Below are positions 7,166 to 16,385 of a stretch of DNA of 64,000 nt, one piece after another (within the stretch, counting starts at the first letter, position 1; each line of letters begins with the position of its first letter). This DNA comes from Thermohalobaculum sp039821125 (GTDB taxonomy: Bacteria > Pseudomonadota > Alphaproteobacteria > Rhodobacterales > Rhodobacteraceae). The position numbers and the translations under genes are program-made. The notes below the pieces were generated by a model. It saw nothing but the letters and a program-made list of their open reading frames with translations. It did no database searches and was not told the origin of the DNA. The stretch covers positions 154,266-218,265 of the forward strand of contig JBCBOR010000001.1 in assembly GCA_039821125.1 (NCBI GenBank), read 5' to 3'.

Positions 7166-9520
7166 TTATTGTCCATCGAGATAGGCAGGAAGCCAGAGGG
7201 CGATCTCAGGGAACCAGTAGACCAGCGCAAGGCCGAGCAACTGGATGACCATGAATTGCATCATGCCGAAGTAGATATCCTTGAGATCCCACTCGGGCAC
7301 AACGCCTTTGAGGAAGTAGGCCGACAGCGCTACCGGCGGACTGAGCCACGCCGTTTGCAGACAGACCGCGACCAGAATCGCAAACCAGACCAGCAAGTCA
7401 TTCCGCTCCAACCCGAAGTCGAGACTTTCGACCACTGGCAGCAGGATCGGCACGATGATCAGCACGATCGGCACCCATTCGAGCGGCCAGCCGAGTAGGA
7501 AGATCAGTGCCAGGATAAACACCATGGTCCAGAGCGGCGACATCTCGAACGAGAGCAGCACCTCCGTGAGCATCTTCGGCGTGCCAAGGTTCGAGAAGAC
7601 AGCGCCGAAGAAGTTCGAAGCGGCAACGAGGAACATGATGAGCACGGTGATCTCGAGCGTCTTGATCATCGCGTCATAGCCGCCCGGGATGGTGAACTTT
7701 CGATAGGCTAGCGACAGAAGGATCGAGCCAAACGCCCCGCAGGCCGAGGCTTCGACCGGGGTTGCCCAACCCGCAAGGATCGAGCCCAAGGCAAAGGCGA
7801 TCAGCACGGTCGGCGGGACAAGGCCCATGAAGAACTCGTACCACAGCTCGGAGAAGTAGAAGCCCCCCGGTTTGGCGCTGCGGGTCCACTTGTACACGCC
7901 GTACATGACGCCGAGCCAGGCAATCGGGATGATCAGGCCACTGAGGGGGAACAATGACAGCCCACCGGACGCACCCTCGACACAGAGCCAGATGAATACG
8001 AAGAGCGAGATAAGGACCGACAGGACCTCGAGCGCATAGTATGCCGACGTCTCGGGCTGTTCCTCAGGCGGCAGGATCGGGCCGAGAGTGGGGTTCACCC
8101 AGCAGCGGCCGATCGCGTAGATGAGATACAGCGTCGCCAGCATGACACCGGGGATGATCGCGGCCCGGAAGAGGTCGGTAACCGGAACCTCCAACACCGG
8201 GCCCATGACGATCAACATGATCGATGGCGGAATGAGGATGCCCAGCGTTCCGCCCGCTGTGATCGTCCCGGCGGCCAGTTTCACGTCATACCCGGATCGG
8301 TTCATCGTACGCGCCGCCATGATCCCGAGGATCGTGACAGAGGCGCCGACAATCCCGGTTGCCGCGGCGAAGATGGTCGACACGAACAGCACCGCGATGA
8401 ACAGCGCTCCACGCACCCGGCTCATCATCAGCTGGATTGCGTTGAACAGCCGCTCCATCAGGCCGGCCTTCTCCATCATGATGCCCATGAAGATGAACAA
8501 CGGCACCGCGACCAACTGGTCATCCAGCATGGTCTCGTTGGTCTTCGCCGTGAGCAGAAAGAACGTGACCTTTGTGTTGAAGCCCCAGGTGTTGAAGATG
8601 AACCCGAGAAAGATCAGCGTGAACGAGATCGGGAACCCGACGAAGATCGAGAACAGCATCACGCCCAGCATGATGAGGCCGATGGTCGTGCGGTCGGGCG
8701 TCAGCGCGCCGTTGCGACCCCAGAGCCCCGACCAGAACTCGGCCACGGCATCCGGCATGATCACGCCGAGGGTTTCAGGGAAGAACACCCCGACAAACGC
8801 AAAGATCAGAACGATGAAGTACAGCGGCAGCCACCGGGTGAACTGGCGCTCACGCTCCTTGCCCATCTGGTGGAAGGCACGGAAGAGTTCGGGAAAGCCT
8901 TGCAGGAACAGCAGGAGCGCGCCAAGCGGCATCGCGGCACGGGCAGGTCCCAGAACCGGTGCCCAGGTGCTGTCCGACAGGCGCTCCCATCCCGTGTAGG
9001 CAAATCCATTGTTCGGGTTGAACGTGCCCCATGTGTAGTCCAACGCGCTCCAGAAGAAGAACAGCATGGCCGGGAAATAGAAGCCGAGATAGAGGATCGC
9101 ATCGACGGTCGCCTGCGCCCGCGGCGACCAATTGCGGTAGAGGAAATCGGCCCGTATGTGCACACCGCGGAGCAGCGCATACCCGGCGGCGCCCATGAAC
9201 AGGACCCCGCCCAGCATGCGGCTGACATCATAAACCCAAAGCGTTGGGCCAAGCCCCCAGGCGCGCGCGGTATCTGCCATATCCCACGAGACAAGCATGC
9301 CAAAGCCTGTGCGCGAGACGACCTCGTAGACCGCCGCGAAAATTAACGGGATCAGGAGCAGACAGAACAACCGTCCGGCCCAAAGGTTCATCACATCGAT
9401 GAACGCCGTGATCGGTCGCTGCCAGGGCGTCATGTCTACAGGGGTCTGGCCCGGTTGCTCGGCCCGGCGCTCGGCGATCAACTCATCGGTGACTTCAAGC
9501 TCTTGCGGCTCGGTCGACAT
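7166..9520 (-). CDS. TRAP transporter, fused DctQ-DctM permease
   Basis: A 784-residue polytopic protein. Residues about 30-250 form the DctQ-like small subunit (four helices, including LFCLLLIPLIFAAVYEVV). A linker and a full DctM large subunit follow, recognisable by FPISFTLIFLGF, AAATGIVGASVTILGIMAA and GTLGILIPPSIMLIVMG. Extra helices are inserted around residues 490-570 (LEVLSVLISLFVFIWLCV). It imports a small organic anion with a Na+ or H+ gradient, using the DctP protein encoded at the head of the operon. Fusion of the small and large subunits is a known variant. The HpsN neighbour suggests a sulfonate substrate. Confidence 0.92.
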   Translation of the reverse strand: MSTEPQELEVTDELIAERRAEQPGQTPVDMTPWQRPITAFIDVMNLWAGRLFCLLLIPLIFAAVYEVVSRTGFGMLVSWDMADTARAWGLGPTLWVYDVSRMLGGVLFMGAAGYALLRGVHIRADFLYRNWSPRAQATVDAILYLGFYFPAMLFFFWSALDYTWGTFNPNNGFAYTGWERLSDSTWAPVLGPARAAMPLGALLLFLQGFPELFRAFHQMGKERERQFTRWLPLYFIVLIFAFVGVFFPETLGVIMPDAVAEFWSGLWGRNGALTPDRTTIGLIMLGVMLFSIFVGFPISFTLIFLGFIFNTWGFNTKVTFFLLTAKTNETMLDDQLVAVPLFIFMGIMMEKAGLMERLFNAIQLMMSRVRGALFIAVLFVSTIFAAATGIVGASVTILGIMAARTMNRSGYDVKLAAGTITAGGTLGILIPPSIMLIVMGPVLEVPVTDLFRAAIIPGVMLATLYLIYAIGRCWVNPTLGPILPPEEQPETSAYYALEVLSVLISLFVFIWLCVEGASGGLSLFPLSGLIIPIAWLGVMYGVYKWTRSAKPGGFYFSELWYEFFMGLVPPTVLIAFALGSILAGWATPVEASACGAFGSILLSLAYRKFTIPGGYDAMIKTLEITVLIMFLVAASNFFGAVFSNLGTPKMLTEVLLSFEMSPLWTMVFILALIFLLGWPLEWVPIVLIIVPILLPVVESLDFGLERNDLLVWFAILVAVCLQTAWLSPPVALSAYFLKGVVPEWDLKDIYFGMMQFMVIQLLGLALVYWFPEIALWLPAYLDGQ

Positions 9521-9541
9521 CTCTTCCCCCAGTCAGCGACG

Positions 9542-9922
9542 TCAGGCCGCCGTAATCTCGTGCCCTTCGGTACGCCAGAGATCGACGGCGGCGGCGGCAT
9601 CTTTTTGTTTCACGAGAACATAGTCCGTGTCGAAGGTCGCAACGGTGAAGATCCCGATCCGGGCTTCGGCCAGAGGAGCCGAGATCGTGTGAATGATCCC
9701 GGTCTCATCGAAGGCGAACGGCCCCTGCAGTTTGAAACACGTCCACCCGCCATCGACGGTGTCCATTCCTGAGATCTCGGACTGAGGCGCGACAACCGAC
9801 AACTCTTCATCGGTACGGGCGACGGTCCGGAAACCCGGACCATCAAGGATGTTTGCAGGCACCGGTGCTGCGGGGCCCGCACGGGCCACCGCATAGATCC
9901 CCGGCAACTCCGTAAGCTGCAC
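9542..9922 (-). CDS. ACT-domain protein (CASTOR/ACT_7-like)
   Basis: A 126-residue protein resembling small two-ACT-fold regulators. It has a short N-terminal ligand-loop region, then WTCFKLQGPFAFDETGIIHTISAPLAEARIGIFTVATFDTDYVLV written here as one continuous fold, typical of amino-acid-sensing ACT_7 proteins. The GTG start directly abuts the dctP stop. It lies between the binding protein and the permease of the TRAP operon, so it may sense the imported compound or a derived amino acid such as cysteate. Nothing in the sequence shows a DNA-binding domain. Its role in this pathway is not established. Confidence 0.7.
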   Translation of the reverse strand: MQLTELPGIYAVARAGPAAPVPANILDGPGFRTVARTDEELSVVAPQSEISGMDTVDGGWTCFKLQGPFAFDETGIIHTISAPLAEARIGIFTVATFDTDYVLVKQKDAAAAVDLWRTEGHEITAA

Positions 9923-11029
9923 TTACTTCAGCGAGTCGGCGAAAGCCTTGCCGAGCGATGCGTTAGACGCCTGAGCCCCGGCCCAGAACGGCACCGCGAT
10001 CTCGGCAAAGTCCTTCTGGGATTGCCACACCTTGGCGAAGAACGGGTTCTCGGCGGCGTTCTTCTCCAGCGACGCACGGGCTGCGTTCATGTAGGCCGGG
10101 AAGTAGTCAGCCGGGGTGTCGTGCAGGATCACGCCGTGGTTCTCGGTCAGGTCCTTCAGTGCCTTGCCGTTCTCGTAGATCCGGTAGGACATGGCTTTCG
10201 ACAGCGACGCGTTCGCTGCGACTTCCAGCGCTTTCTTCTCGAGATCCGTCAGATCGTTGTAAACATCGGCGTTGATGTACATATCCGCGTTCACGACGAC
10301 CTGGTGCAGGCCTTGAAGGTAGTAGTGCTTCAGGACCTTCTGGAAGCCGAACACCGAGTCAGGCTTTGGGCAGCACCACTCGGCTGCATCGATCGTGCCT
10401 TTTTCAAGCGCCGGCAGGATGTCACCGCCGCCCATCGCGACCGAGGCAACACCAATGTCCTTGTAGGTCTGGCCAGGAATGCCCGGAGGCGTCCGGAAGC
10501 GGTACTTGCGGAAGTCATCCATCGAGGTGATCGGCTCGGAGAACCAGCCCAATGCCTCGGGACCGACCGGCTGGAGCATGAAGCCTTTGACGTTCACGCC
10601 CATCTCTTTCCAGAGCTCATCGTAAAGCTCCTTGCCGCCACCGTACTGGAACCAGCTGAGGAAGGCGATGTTATCGATACCAACGCCTGCACCGGCAACC
10701 GGCGAGCCGAACAGCATCGCCGCCGGGTGCTTGCCCGACCAGTAGTGCGTCCATGCGAAGCCACCTTCGATCAGGCCGCTGTCGACCGCGTCGAGCGTCT
10801 CTTTCACGCCAACCACCGCACCGGCGGGCAGAACTTCGATCTTGAGCGATCCGTTGGTGAGCGCTTCGACGTCCGCGGCAAATTCGTTGAGCATGTGGAC
10901 TTCGTCGGCCTTGGCCGGGATCACCGACTGGACCCGGATGACTGTCTCGGCGCTGGCAACAGTTGCCATGCCCATCAGCCCCACCGCCGCCATCGCGGCG
11001 CCTTTGACTGCGCTGTCTAGCGTAAACAT
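9923..11029 (-). CDS. TRAP transporter substrate-binding protein (DctP family)
   Basis: A 368-residue periplasmic protein with a signal peptide ending near VASAET. The DctP domain follows: ETLDAVDSGLIEGGFAWTHYWSGKHP near the start and the FRTPPGIPGQTYKDIG binding segment with its conserved Arg that contacts the substrate carboxylate or sulfonate. Translation starts at ATG behind a strong GGGAGGA site, and it is the first gene of the five-gene operon running down to 4879. Upstream, 11030-11307 probably holds the promoter; several short palindromic stretches occur there but none is a convincing -10/-35 pair. Confidence 0.93.
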   Translation of the reverse strand: MFTLDSAVKGAAMAAVGLMGMATVASAETVIRVQSVIPAKADEVHMLNEFAADVEALTNGSLKIEVLPAGAVVGVKETLDAVDSGLIEGGFAWTHYWSGKHPAAMLFGSPVAGAGVGIDNIAFLSWFQYGGGKELYDELWKEMGVNVKGFMLQPVGPEALGWFSEPITSMDDFRKYRFRTPPGIPGQTYKDIGVASVAMGGGDILPALEKGTIDAAEWCCPKPDSVFGFQKVLKHYYLQGLHQVVVNADMYINADVYNDLTDLEKKALEVAANASLSKAMSYRIYENGKALKDLTENHGVILHDTPADYFPAYMNAARASLEKNAAENPFFAKVWQSQKDFAEIAVPFWAGAQASNASLGKAFADSLK

Positions 11030-11307
11030 CTCTTCCTCCCGTTACGCGTTGATGCCGCTCCGGTCCGGACCTTGCCTGTACGTTTTTTGCTCTTTTGGCG
11101 TGGGCGCTGGGCGGATCGGCGTTGCGCCTACATCCAAGCGCGATATGCCTCGAAAATTCCAGTGAAAATCTTCGTTGGAGCCAATTGTTTTTGATAAACT
11201 GGTCCTACGGAGTCCCATTACCGGACCGGATGTATTCTGGAGCCGCGATATTCGCGTTTCTGCGACCTGCGACGCTAGCGCTTTGGTTGCGTCGCTGTGC
11301 GATCAGC

Positions 11308-12288
11308 CTACTCGCCCGCCAGTACGTAGACCTGCCGCAGCGGCAGCAGACTCTGGTCCGGCTTGCTCAGACGATCATAGTTCGCTGTCCAAAGATCGAT
11401 CAGCGCGTCCCGGTCAACCAGTTGCAAATGCACCTTGCTTTCATCCGTCGCCGACGTCGCGGTGTTCGAGAACCCAGCCAGAGAGACAAGCGCGCCGAAC
11501 TCGTTCATGTCACCCAGCATGGTCTGAACGGCCACCACGTCTTCCGCGGTCGCAGGTCCCTCTGCCCTGTCGCGAACGACAAACCGCATCGGTTGAAGCT
11601 TGTCGCGATCTTCGAGGCCGGGGAATGCACGGATATGCGGGAGCGTGCCGGATGCACTGTCCTGATACTCGGTCGCATACCCCATCCCGCGCAGAGCAGC
11701 AGACACCAGTTGCAGCACCTGATTGCTGTCCATCCGGGCCACGTGATTGACGAGTTCCGAGCGAGCACTCTCCTCCTGCGACCCACCATAGACGGGCTCA
11801 GGCGCGGCCGCGCGGAGACGGCTTGCTGCCGATTTGGGCTTGAGGCCAAAGAGGGACAGAAGGGTCGGTTTGCCCGCGGTGAGATCGAGCGCCGCCGCTG
11901 CGTCCGATGATACGACAATCGCATCCGAGGGGCCCGAGTGATCGGTCTTGTAGAGCATACCATCCGTCTCGACACCAAGGAGCGTGTTCACAATCCGGAC
12001 GCGGCGGGACGCCGTTGCGTCTGGATGCGTCACCCAGACGCCGCCGACGGTTTTCCCGCCATTCCACTGCGCGGTGCCCGAGACACGGAAGACCTCAGGG
12101 GCGCGTTCGAACGTATCGTCGATCTGATTGGGCTCTGCAAACAGCGTCCGGAACGGATCCGGTGTTGTCTTGGTCGAACTGAACTGCCCGGGTGCGTGCA
12201 GCTCGGCGCAGGCGGACAATGCAAAGATGGCGCAGATCGCGGCGGACCTGATCAGGCCCGCCTGAAAACAGGCTTTCTTAACGAACAT
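11308..12288 (-). CDS. Lipoprotein with degenerate Mrr-like restriction-endonuclease fold
   Basis: A 326-residue protein with a lipobox (FALSAC, Cys27). Residues about 65-150 resemble the SPOR/RlpA-neighbour domain of Rhodobacterales lipoproteins (GTAQWNGGKTVGGVWVTHP, VVSSDAAAALDLTAG). Residues about 180-326 follow the Mrr_cat layout: LVSAALRGMGYATEY, then MRFVVRDR, GALVSLAGFSNTATS, ALIDLWTANYDRLS and LLPLRQVYVLA. The PD-(D/E)xK residues are not present: the Gln-x-Lys strand of Mrr reads VVRD here and the preceding Asp is absent. It is therefore predicted to be a non-catalytic envelope protein. It lies directly downstream of the CHASE2 cyclase, separated by 215 bases. The Mrr relationship is my alignment by eye. 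Confidence 0.65.
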   Translation of the reverse strand: MFVKKACFQAGLIRSAAICAIFALSACAELHAPGQFSSTKTTPDPFRTLFAEPNQIDDTFERAPEVFRVSGTAQWNGGKTVGGVWVTHPDATASRRVRIVNTLLGVETDGMLYKTDHSGPSDAIVVSSDAAAALDLTAGKPTLLSLFGLKPKSAASRLRAAAPEPVYGGSQEESARSELVNHVARMDSNQVLQLVSAALRGMGYATEYQDSASGTLPHIRAFPGLEDRDKLQPMRFVVRDRAEGPATAEDVVAVQTMLGDMNEFGALVSLAGFSNTATSATDESKVHLQLVDRDALIDLWTANYDRLSKPDQSLLPLRQVYVLAGE

Positions 12289-12503
12289 CTTATTGTCACC
12301 ACGCGTTTTGCCTCGCTACTCATCATGGCAAATCCGCGCAAGTGACTCAATAATCAAGGAAAATTGGCTGTTTTCCATTGAAATCAGAGTGTTGCTCGGC
12401 GACTCTGAAGTGCTGCATGCGATTGGCCTGAAAATGGCGTTGCCACGCAAAAGTTAACGCACGCAAGTTTCATCGCGATCCGCGATGGATTGCTGCAATT
12501 CGC

Positions 12504-14768
12504 CTACTTTGACGTCGCCACATAGACACCATCCCAATCGGGCGGTGGCGGGTCCGAGCGATACTGCGCAATGCGTTCAAGAAAGATCGCGGCACACGGT
12601 CCCGGATCGAACGCACCAACCGGAGGCATCCCGGCAACCTCGCGGTAGGCGGCCTCGGCCGTATCCCAATCCTGCTCAAGATAGGCAAATCGAGCGGCCC
12701 CAAAACTGGCGGCGACCAAGTCGTAGGCCGGGTCCGCTGCAACAGTCTCGTCCCCTGCAACGGTGTAGATCGTCTCGGGTTGCGTTCGCCCCTTCACGGC
12801 CACGCTGTCGATTTCGATTGCGGCAAAGCAGGGCAGCCCTGCCGCAGTGGCAGAGCCGATCAGATTGCGCACGCCGTAAGCCTTCGTCTGCCCCTCGAGC
12901 CGCGCGGCGAGGTTCACACTATCGCCGACACAGGAGTACGCGAGCCGTTTCAGCGAACCCATATTGCCGACCGAGCATTCGCCCGTGTTCACGCCAACGC
13001 CGATATCGATATCCGGCAGACCCATTTCGGTGAACTCGCGGTTCAACGCCTCCATGATCGGGTCGAACGCCAGGATCGCCCGCACCGCCTTTGCCTCATG
13101 TCCTTGGGTGAAGCGCGGCGCATTCCAAAAGGCCATGACCGCATCCCCCATATATTTGTCGATGGTCCCTTCGTTCTCGATGATCACATCTGTCAGCGGT
13201 GTGAGCAGTTTGTTGATGAAGGCAATCACCTCCTGCGGTTCCATCTTCTCTGTGATGGTCGAGAACCGCCGCACATCGAGAAACATGATCGACAGCACGC
13301 GCTGATCGCCGCCCGGGGTCAGGTAGCGCTCGGGGTCTTCGATAATGTCCTCGATCACCTCCGGGGCAACGAAATGCTCGAACTGGCGCGTCACTTCCCG
13401 CCTGCTCGCTTCGGCCGTGAAGAACTTGTAGCCCGAGACAGTGAAGTGCGGAATGATCAAGCCGAGCATGGGCATGAGCGGACTGTAGAGCTGCGCCTCC
13501 TCTGCAAAGGCGAACCAGCTCCCGGCTGCCACCGCTCCCGATGCTACGATCATGAACAGGAACGCTGTCAGCGGCAGGTTCAGCGCAAGGAACGCGGCGA
13601 CCACGATCCCGAGGACAATGGCTCCCAGACGCTCGAGACCAATGAACTCGTCGCTCCGCGTGATCCACGTCTGATCGATGATCTGCTCGACGATCTCCGC
13701 ATGGATGTGCACGCCCGAGATCCGATCGTGCAGCGGTGTCGCCTTGATATCAAACAGAGACTCAGCGCTGGACCCGACGAAGATGATGCGCCCAGCCACC
13801 TCTTCCGCGATCTCAGGCGGGGTATCGTCTCCCACCAGAAGGTCGATCGCTGAGACCACGCGTTCGTCCCGCGCCGGGGAGTAGTGCACCCTGAGCTGGC
13901 CGTCACGATCAAGCGGCACAATAGCGCCGCCCACGCGCATGCTGGCAATCTGCACATCGCCGCCCAGGTCGACCTCGCCCGAGCCCCGTGTGGTCTTGAC
14001 CAGGAAGGATTGAGCACCTTGCGCTACGCGAAGCGCCTCGATCGAAAGCGAGGGATAAAGGAATTCGTTGTCCCCAATCGCAACGATCAGCGGCACGCGG
14101 CGAATGATCGTTCCTTCGTCTTTCGCCAAAGCGATGGTGCCCACACCAGAGGCGCTTCGCGAGAGCACCTCCAGATTTGGCGTTGCGCCTTCGAACCACT
14201 GCACGACCGGTCGAATGTCGCCGCCGTCGCCTGACACGCCGATACCTTTGGGCTGCGGCGGCATGCGGTCTGTCAGCGGGTTGTCCGTGGCGATGGTTCC
14301 GACGATGGTCGGCGTTTGCGAGATCATCCAGGAGAGATCTGCATCATGATCGGGGAGCGCGTTCTGTTCACGCCGCCGCTCCATCTCGACGAACAACCCG
14401 TCATAGTCGCCACCAAACCGCCCAAGCGTATCGAGCAATGTCTCTGGCGAGGTGCGATCGGACTCAACGAAGGTGATATCGAGAGCAATCGCAGCGACAC
14501 CGGCATTGGTCAGGCGCCGCAGCATCTCGGCCATATAGGTCCGCGGCCAGGGCCACTGACCGAACTCGGCCAGCGAGCGGTCGTCGATATCGATGACCCG
14601 GACAGGACTGTCGGGATTGTATTCGCGCGGTTTCCAGTTCTGGAACTGATCGAACACCGTCTCATTGACGGTCTGAACTTCATCGGACCAGATGACCTCG
14701 GCCGTTATGATCAGACCGAGAACAACCAAGCCGAGCAAACCGGCTGGCCAGTCAACCTTCACCCGCAT
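12504..14768 (-). CDS. CHASE2-domain class III adenylate/guanylate cyclase
   Basis: About 754 residues. An N-terminal transmembrane helix is followed by a periplasmic CHASE2 domain (VRVIDIDDRSLAEFGQWPWPR ... ALDITFVESD). Three transmembrane helices lie around residues 375-450, then a cytosolic class III cyclase domain. Both metal aspartates are present (MFLDVRRFSTITEKM and KYMGDAVMAFWNAP), and the substrate segment YSCVGDSVNLAARLEG is intact, so the enzyme looks active. The ATG at 14768 has AGGGG 7 bases upstream and is preferred to the GTG at 14792. It is divergent from the TPR-barrel/FecR genes, a neighbourhood often seen for CHASE2 proteins. ATP versus GTP preference cannot be settled here. 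Confidence 0.9.
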   Translation of the reverse strand: MRVKVDWPAGLLGLVVLGLIITAEVIWSDEVQTVNETVFDQFQNWKPREYNPDSPVRVIDIDDRSLAEFGQWPWPRTYMAEMLRRLTNAGVAAIALDITFVESDRTSPETLLDTLGRFGGDYDGLFVEMERRREQNALPDHDADLSWMISQTPTIVGTIATDNPLTDRMPPQPKGIGVSGDGGDIRPVVQWFEGATPNLEVLSRSASGVGTIALAKDEGTIIRRVPLIVAIGDNEFLYPSLSIEALRVAQGAQSFLVKTTRGSGEVDLGGDVQIASMRVGGAIVPLDRDGQLRVHYSPARDERVVSAIDLLVGDDTPPEIAEEVAGRIIFVGSSAESLFDIKATPLHDRISGVHIHAEIVEQIIDQTWITRSDEFIGLERLGAIVLGIVVAAFLALNLPLTAFLFMIVASGAVAAGSWFAFAEEAQLYSPLMPMLGLIIPHFTVSGYKFFTAEASRREVTRQFEHFVAPEVIEDIIEDPERYLTPGGDQRVLSIMFLDVRRFSTITEKMEPQEVIAFINKLLTPLTDVIIENEGTIDKYMGDAVMAFWNAPRFTQGHEAKAVRAILAFDPIMEALNREFTEMGLPDIDIGVGVNTGECSVGNMGSLKRLAYSCVGDSVNLAARLEGQTKAYGVRNLIGSATAAGLPCFAAIEIDSVAVKGRTQPETIYTVAGDETVAADPAYDLVAASFGAARFAYLEQDWDTAEAAYREVAGMPPVGAFDPGPCAAIFLERIAQYRSDPPPPDWDGVYVATSK

Positions 14769-14849
14769 CCGCGTGCCCCTACTGGCGTCCACCGACGATC
14801 TGGGCAGCGCTCCCCATTCCGACCATCGCTTCGCCCAAACTTCGTGGTG

Positions 14850-14903
14850 TTTACCACTCTATAGCAAATTTGATGCTACCAAAAAATTAAGAGCGTTGGT
14901 AAA
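14850..14903. promoter_or_regulatory. Inverted repeat in the divergent cyclase/TPR-barrel promoter region
   Basis: TTTACCA at 14850-14856 is mirrored by TGGTAAA at 14897-14903 across 40 AT-rich bases, in the only non-coding gap between the divergent cyclase and TPR-barrel genes. It could be a paired operator site. No convincing -35/-10 pair was identified, so this is a position to test rather than a defined site. Confidence 0.3.
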
Positions 14904-14932
14904 TTCGGGCTGGGAGTGTGAGGGGTTCATCC

Positions 14933-16288
14933 ATGACAGGCCATAGCTGGCGAGCAGCAACTGCTGCTTGTATCGCGTTGTTTTTGCTTGCTCTGCCGGG
15001 CCTGTCGTCCGCGCAGTCAACCGGCGGCGCCTTGACCACGCCGTCGGCGATTTCCGACCTCCGAGCCAAGCAGAGCGCGTTGTTCGCCGAACTGCTTCAA
15101 CGCCCGGACGATCTGGATCTGATGTTCGAATACGCGACGCTGTCGATCCAGCTTGAAGACTACGAAGCAGCGATTTCGACACTCGAGCGGATGCTGATCT
15201 ATCGCCAGGACCTCAGCCGCGTGCGGCTCGAACTTGCGGTGGCGTACTTCAGTCTCGGATCATATGAGGCGTCCGAGCTTTACTTTGATCAGGTGCTCGC
15301 CGACCCGGAGACGCCTGAGACCGTTCGTGGCCGCGTCAACCGCTACAAGGAGGCGATTGCCGCCCGAACGAAAACGAGCGCGTTCACAGGGATCGCCAGC
15401 GTCGGGATCACCTATGCGACGAATGCGACACTTGGACCAAAAGATGACCAGCTTGTTTTCCTGTCCGAGATTTTCGACGTCGTCGAGGGAGCCGAGGAAG
15501 ACGATTTCGGCCTGCGCGTCCTCGTCTCGGCGAGCCATCTCTACGATCTACAGCAGGAAGACTCGGACTTCTGGCGCACCGATGTCAGCGCCTTCGCACT
15601 CCGATATTTCGATACAGACCAAGGAAACGTCGCGTTCGGGCGCCTTAGAACCGGGCCACGCCTTTCGCTGAATTCCGAACAATTCGGCCCGAAACTGCGG
15701 CCTTATCTCGAGGGCCAGTATCTCAATTCGCAGGATCGCGGGCTCTTCGCATCCTACGGTGTCGGTGCGGAGTACTCGAATACGCTGACGCCGATCCTGT
15801 CGAGCTTTGGCGATGTCGGGATCCGGTATCGGAACTTCTTCCGGTCGGAGTTCACCGACGAAGACACGTTCAACTTCTATACTGCGCTGGGGCTCGCCTA
15901 CATCCCGTCGCAGGATCTCGTTTTCCGTGGAACAACCTTCTTCGAGCTTGACGCGGCGGATGCCGACGAGAACTCGAACGTCGAGATCGGGCTGCGTCTT
16001 TCCGGCGAGTACCAGTACGACAGCGGGATCGAATGGGTTGATCGAAAATGGTCGGTGTCGTTGTTTGGTGAGGTGCGAACGCGCTTCTTTCAGCGGAACG
16101 ATCCGCTCATCGGCGTAGATGAAAAACGTCGGGACCTCGATCTGCGCGGCGGTCTCAGCCATACTTTCGCGCTGAGAAACGGCTTCGGCATTCAGATCGA
16201 CGTGGATGGGTTGTTGCGCGATTCGAACATCGTCAACTTCGATCTCGACAACATCTCATCGACCGTTTCATTGCAGTATCGGTTCTGA
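14933..16288 (+). CDS. TPR plus outer-membrane beta-barrel protein (Slam-like architecture)
   Basis: About 451 residues. The signal peptide ends near LSSAQS. Tetratricopeptide-like helices follow (LMFEYATLSIQLEDYEAAISTLERML, LRLELAVAYFSLGSYEASELYF-type pattern). From about residue 145 a long region of alternating strands runs to a terminal aromatic residue (VSLQYRF), the signature of an outer-membrane barrel. Size and order (periplasmic TPR then barrel) match surface-lipoprotein assembly modulators (Slam, DUF560). The ATG at 14933 sits 8 bases after GAGG and is preferred to an upstream GTG. Two FecR/TbpB-like proteins follow and could be its cargo. Slam function is inferred from architecture and neighbours, not from a family match. 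Confidence 0.65.
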   Translation: MTGHSWRAATAACIALFLLALPGLSSAQSTGGALTTPSAISDLRAKQSALFAELLQRPDDLDLMFEYATLSIQLEDYEAAISTLERMLIYRQDLSRVRLELAVAYFSLGSYEASELYFDQVLADPETPETVRGRVNRYKEAIAARTKTSAFTGIASVGITYATNATLGPKDDQLVFLSEIFDVVEGAEEDDFGLRVLVSASHLYDLQQEDSDFWRTDVSAFALRYFDTDQGNVAFGRLRTGPRLSLNSEQFGPKLRPYLEGQYLNSQDRGLFASYGVGAEYSNTLTPILSSFGDVGIRYRNFFRSEFTDEDTFNFYTALGLAYIPSQDLVFRGTTFFELDAADADENSNVEIGLRLSGEYQYDSGIEWVDRKWSVSLFGEVRTRFFQRNDPLIGVDEKRRDLDLRGGLSHTFALRNGFGIQIDVDGLLRDSNIVNFDLDNISSTVSLQYRF

Positions 16289-16385
16289 CGGCAGGCCGTC
16301 ATTCGCATACCCCTCTCGGGCTTATTCGCCTCGAATTAACCTTCTTCAGGCATTTGAGGCGTGGGTTCGATGCGAGGTGTTTCAA

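Noticed and set aside
10022..11020. Plus-strand open frame opposite dctP
   Set aside because: The minus strand encodes a clear TRAP binding protein with a signal peptide; the plus product has no recognisable motif.
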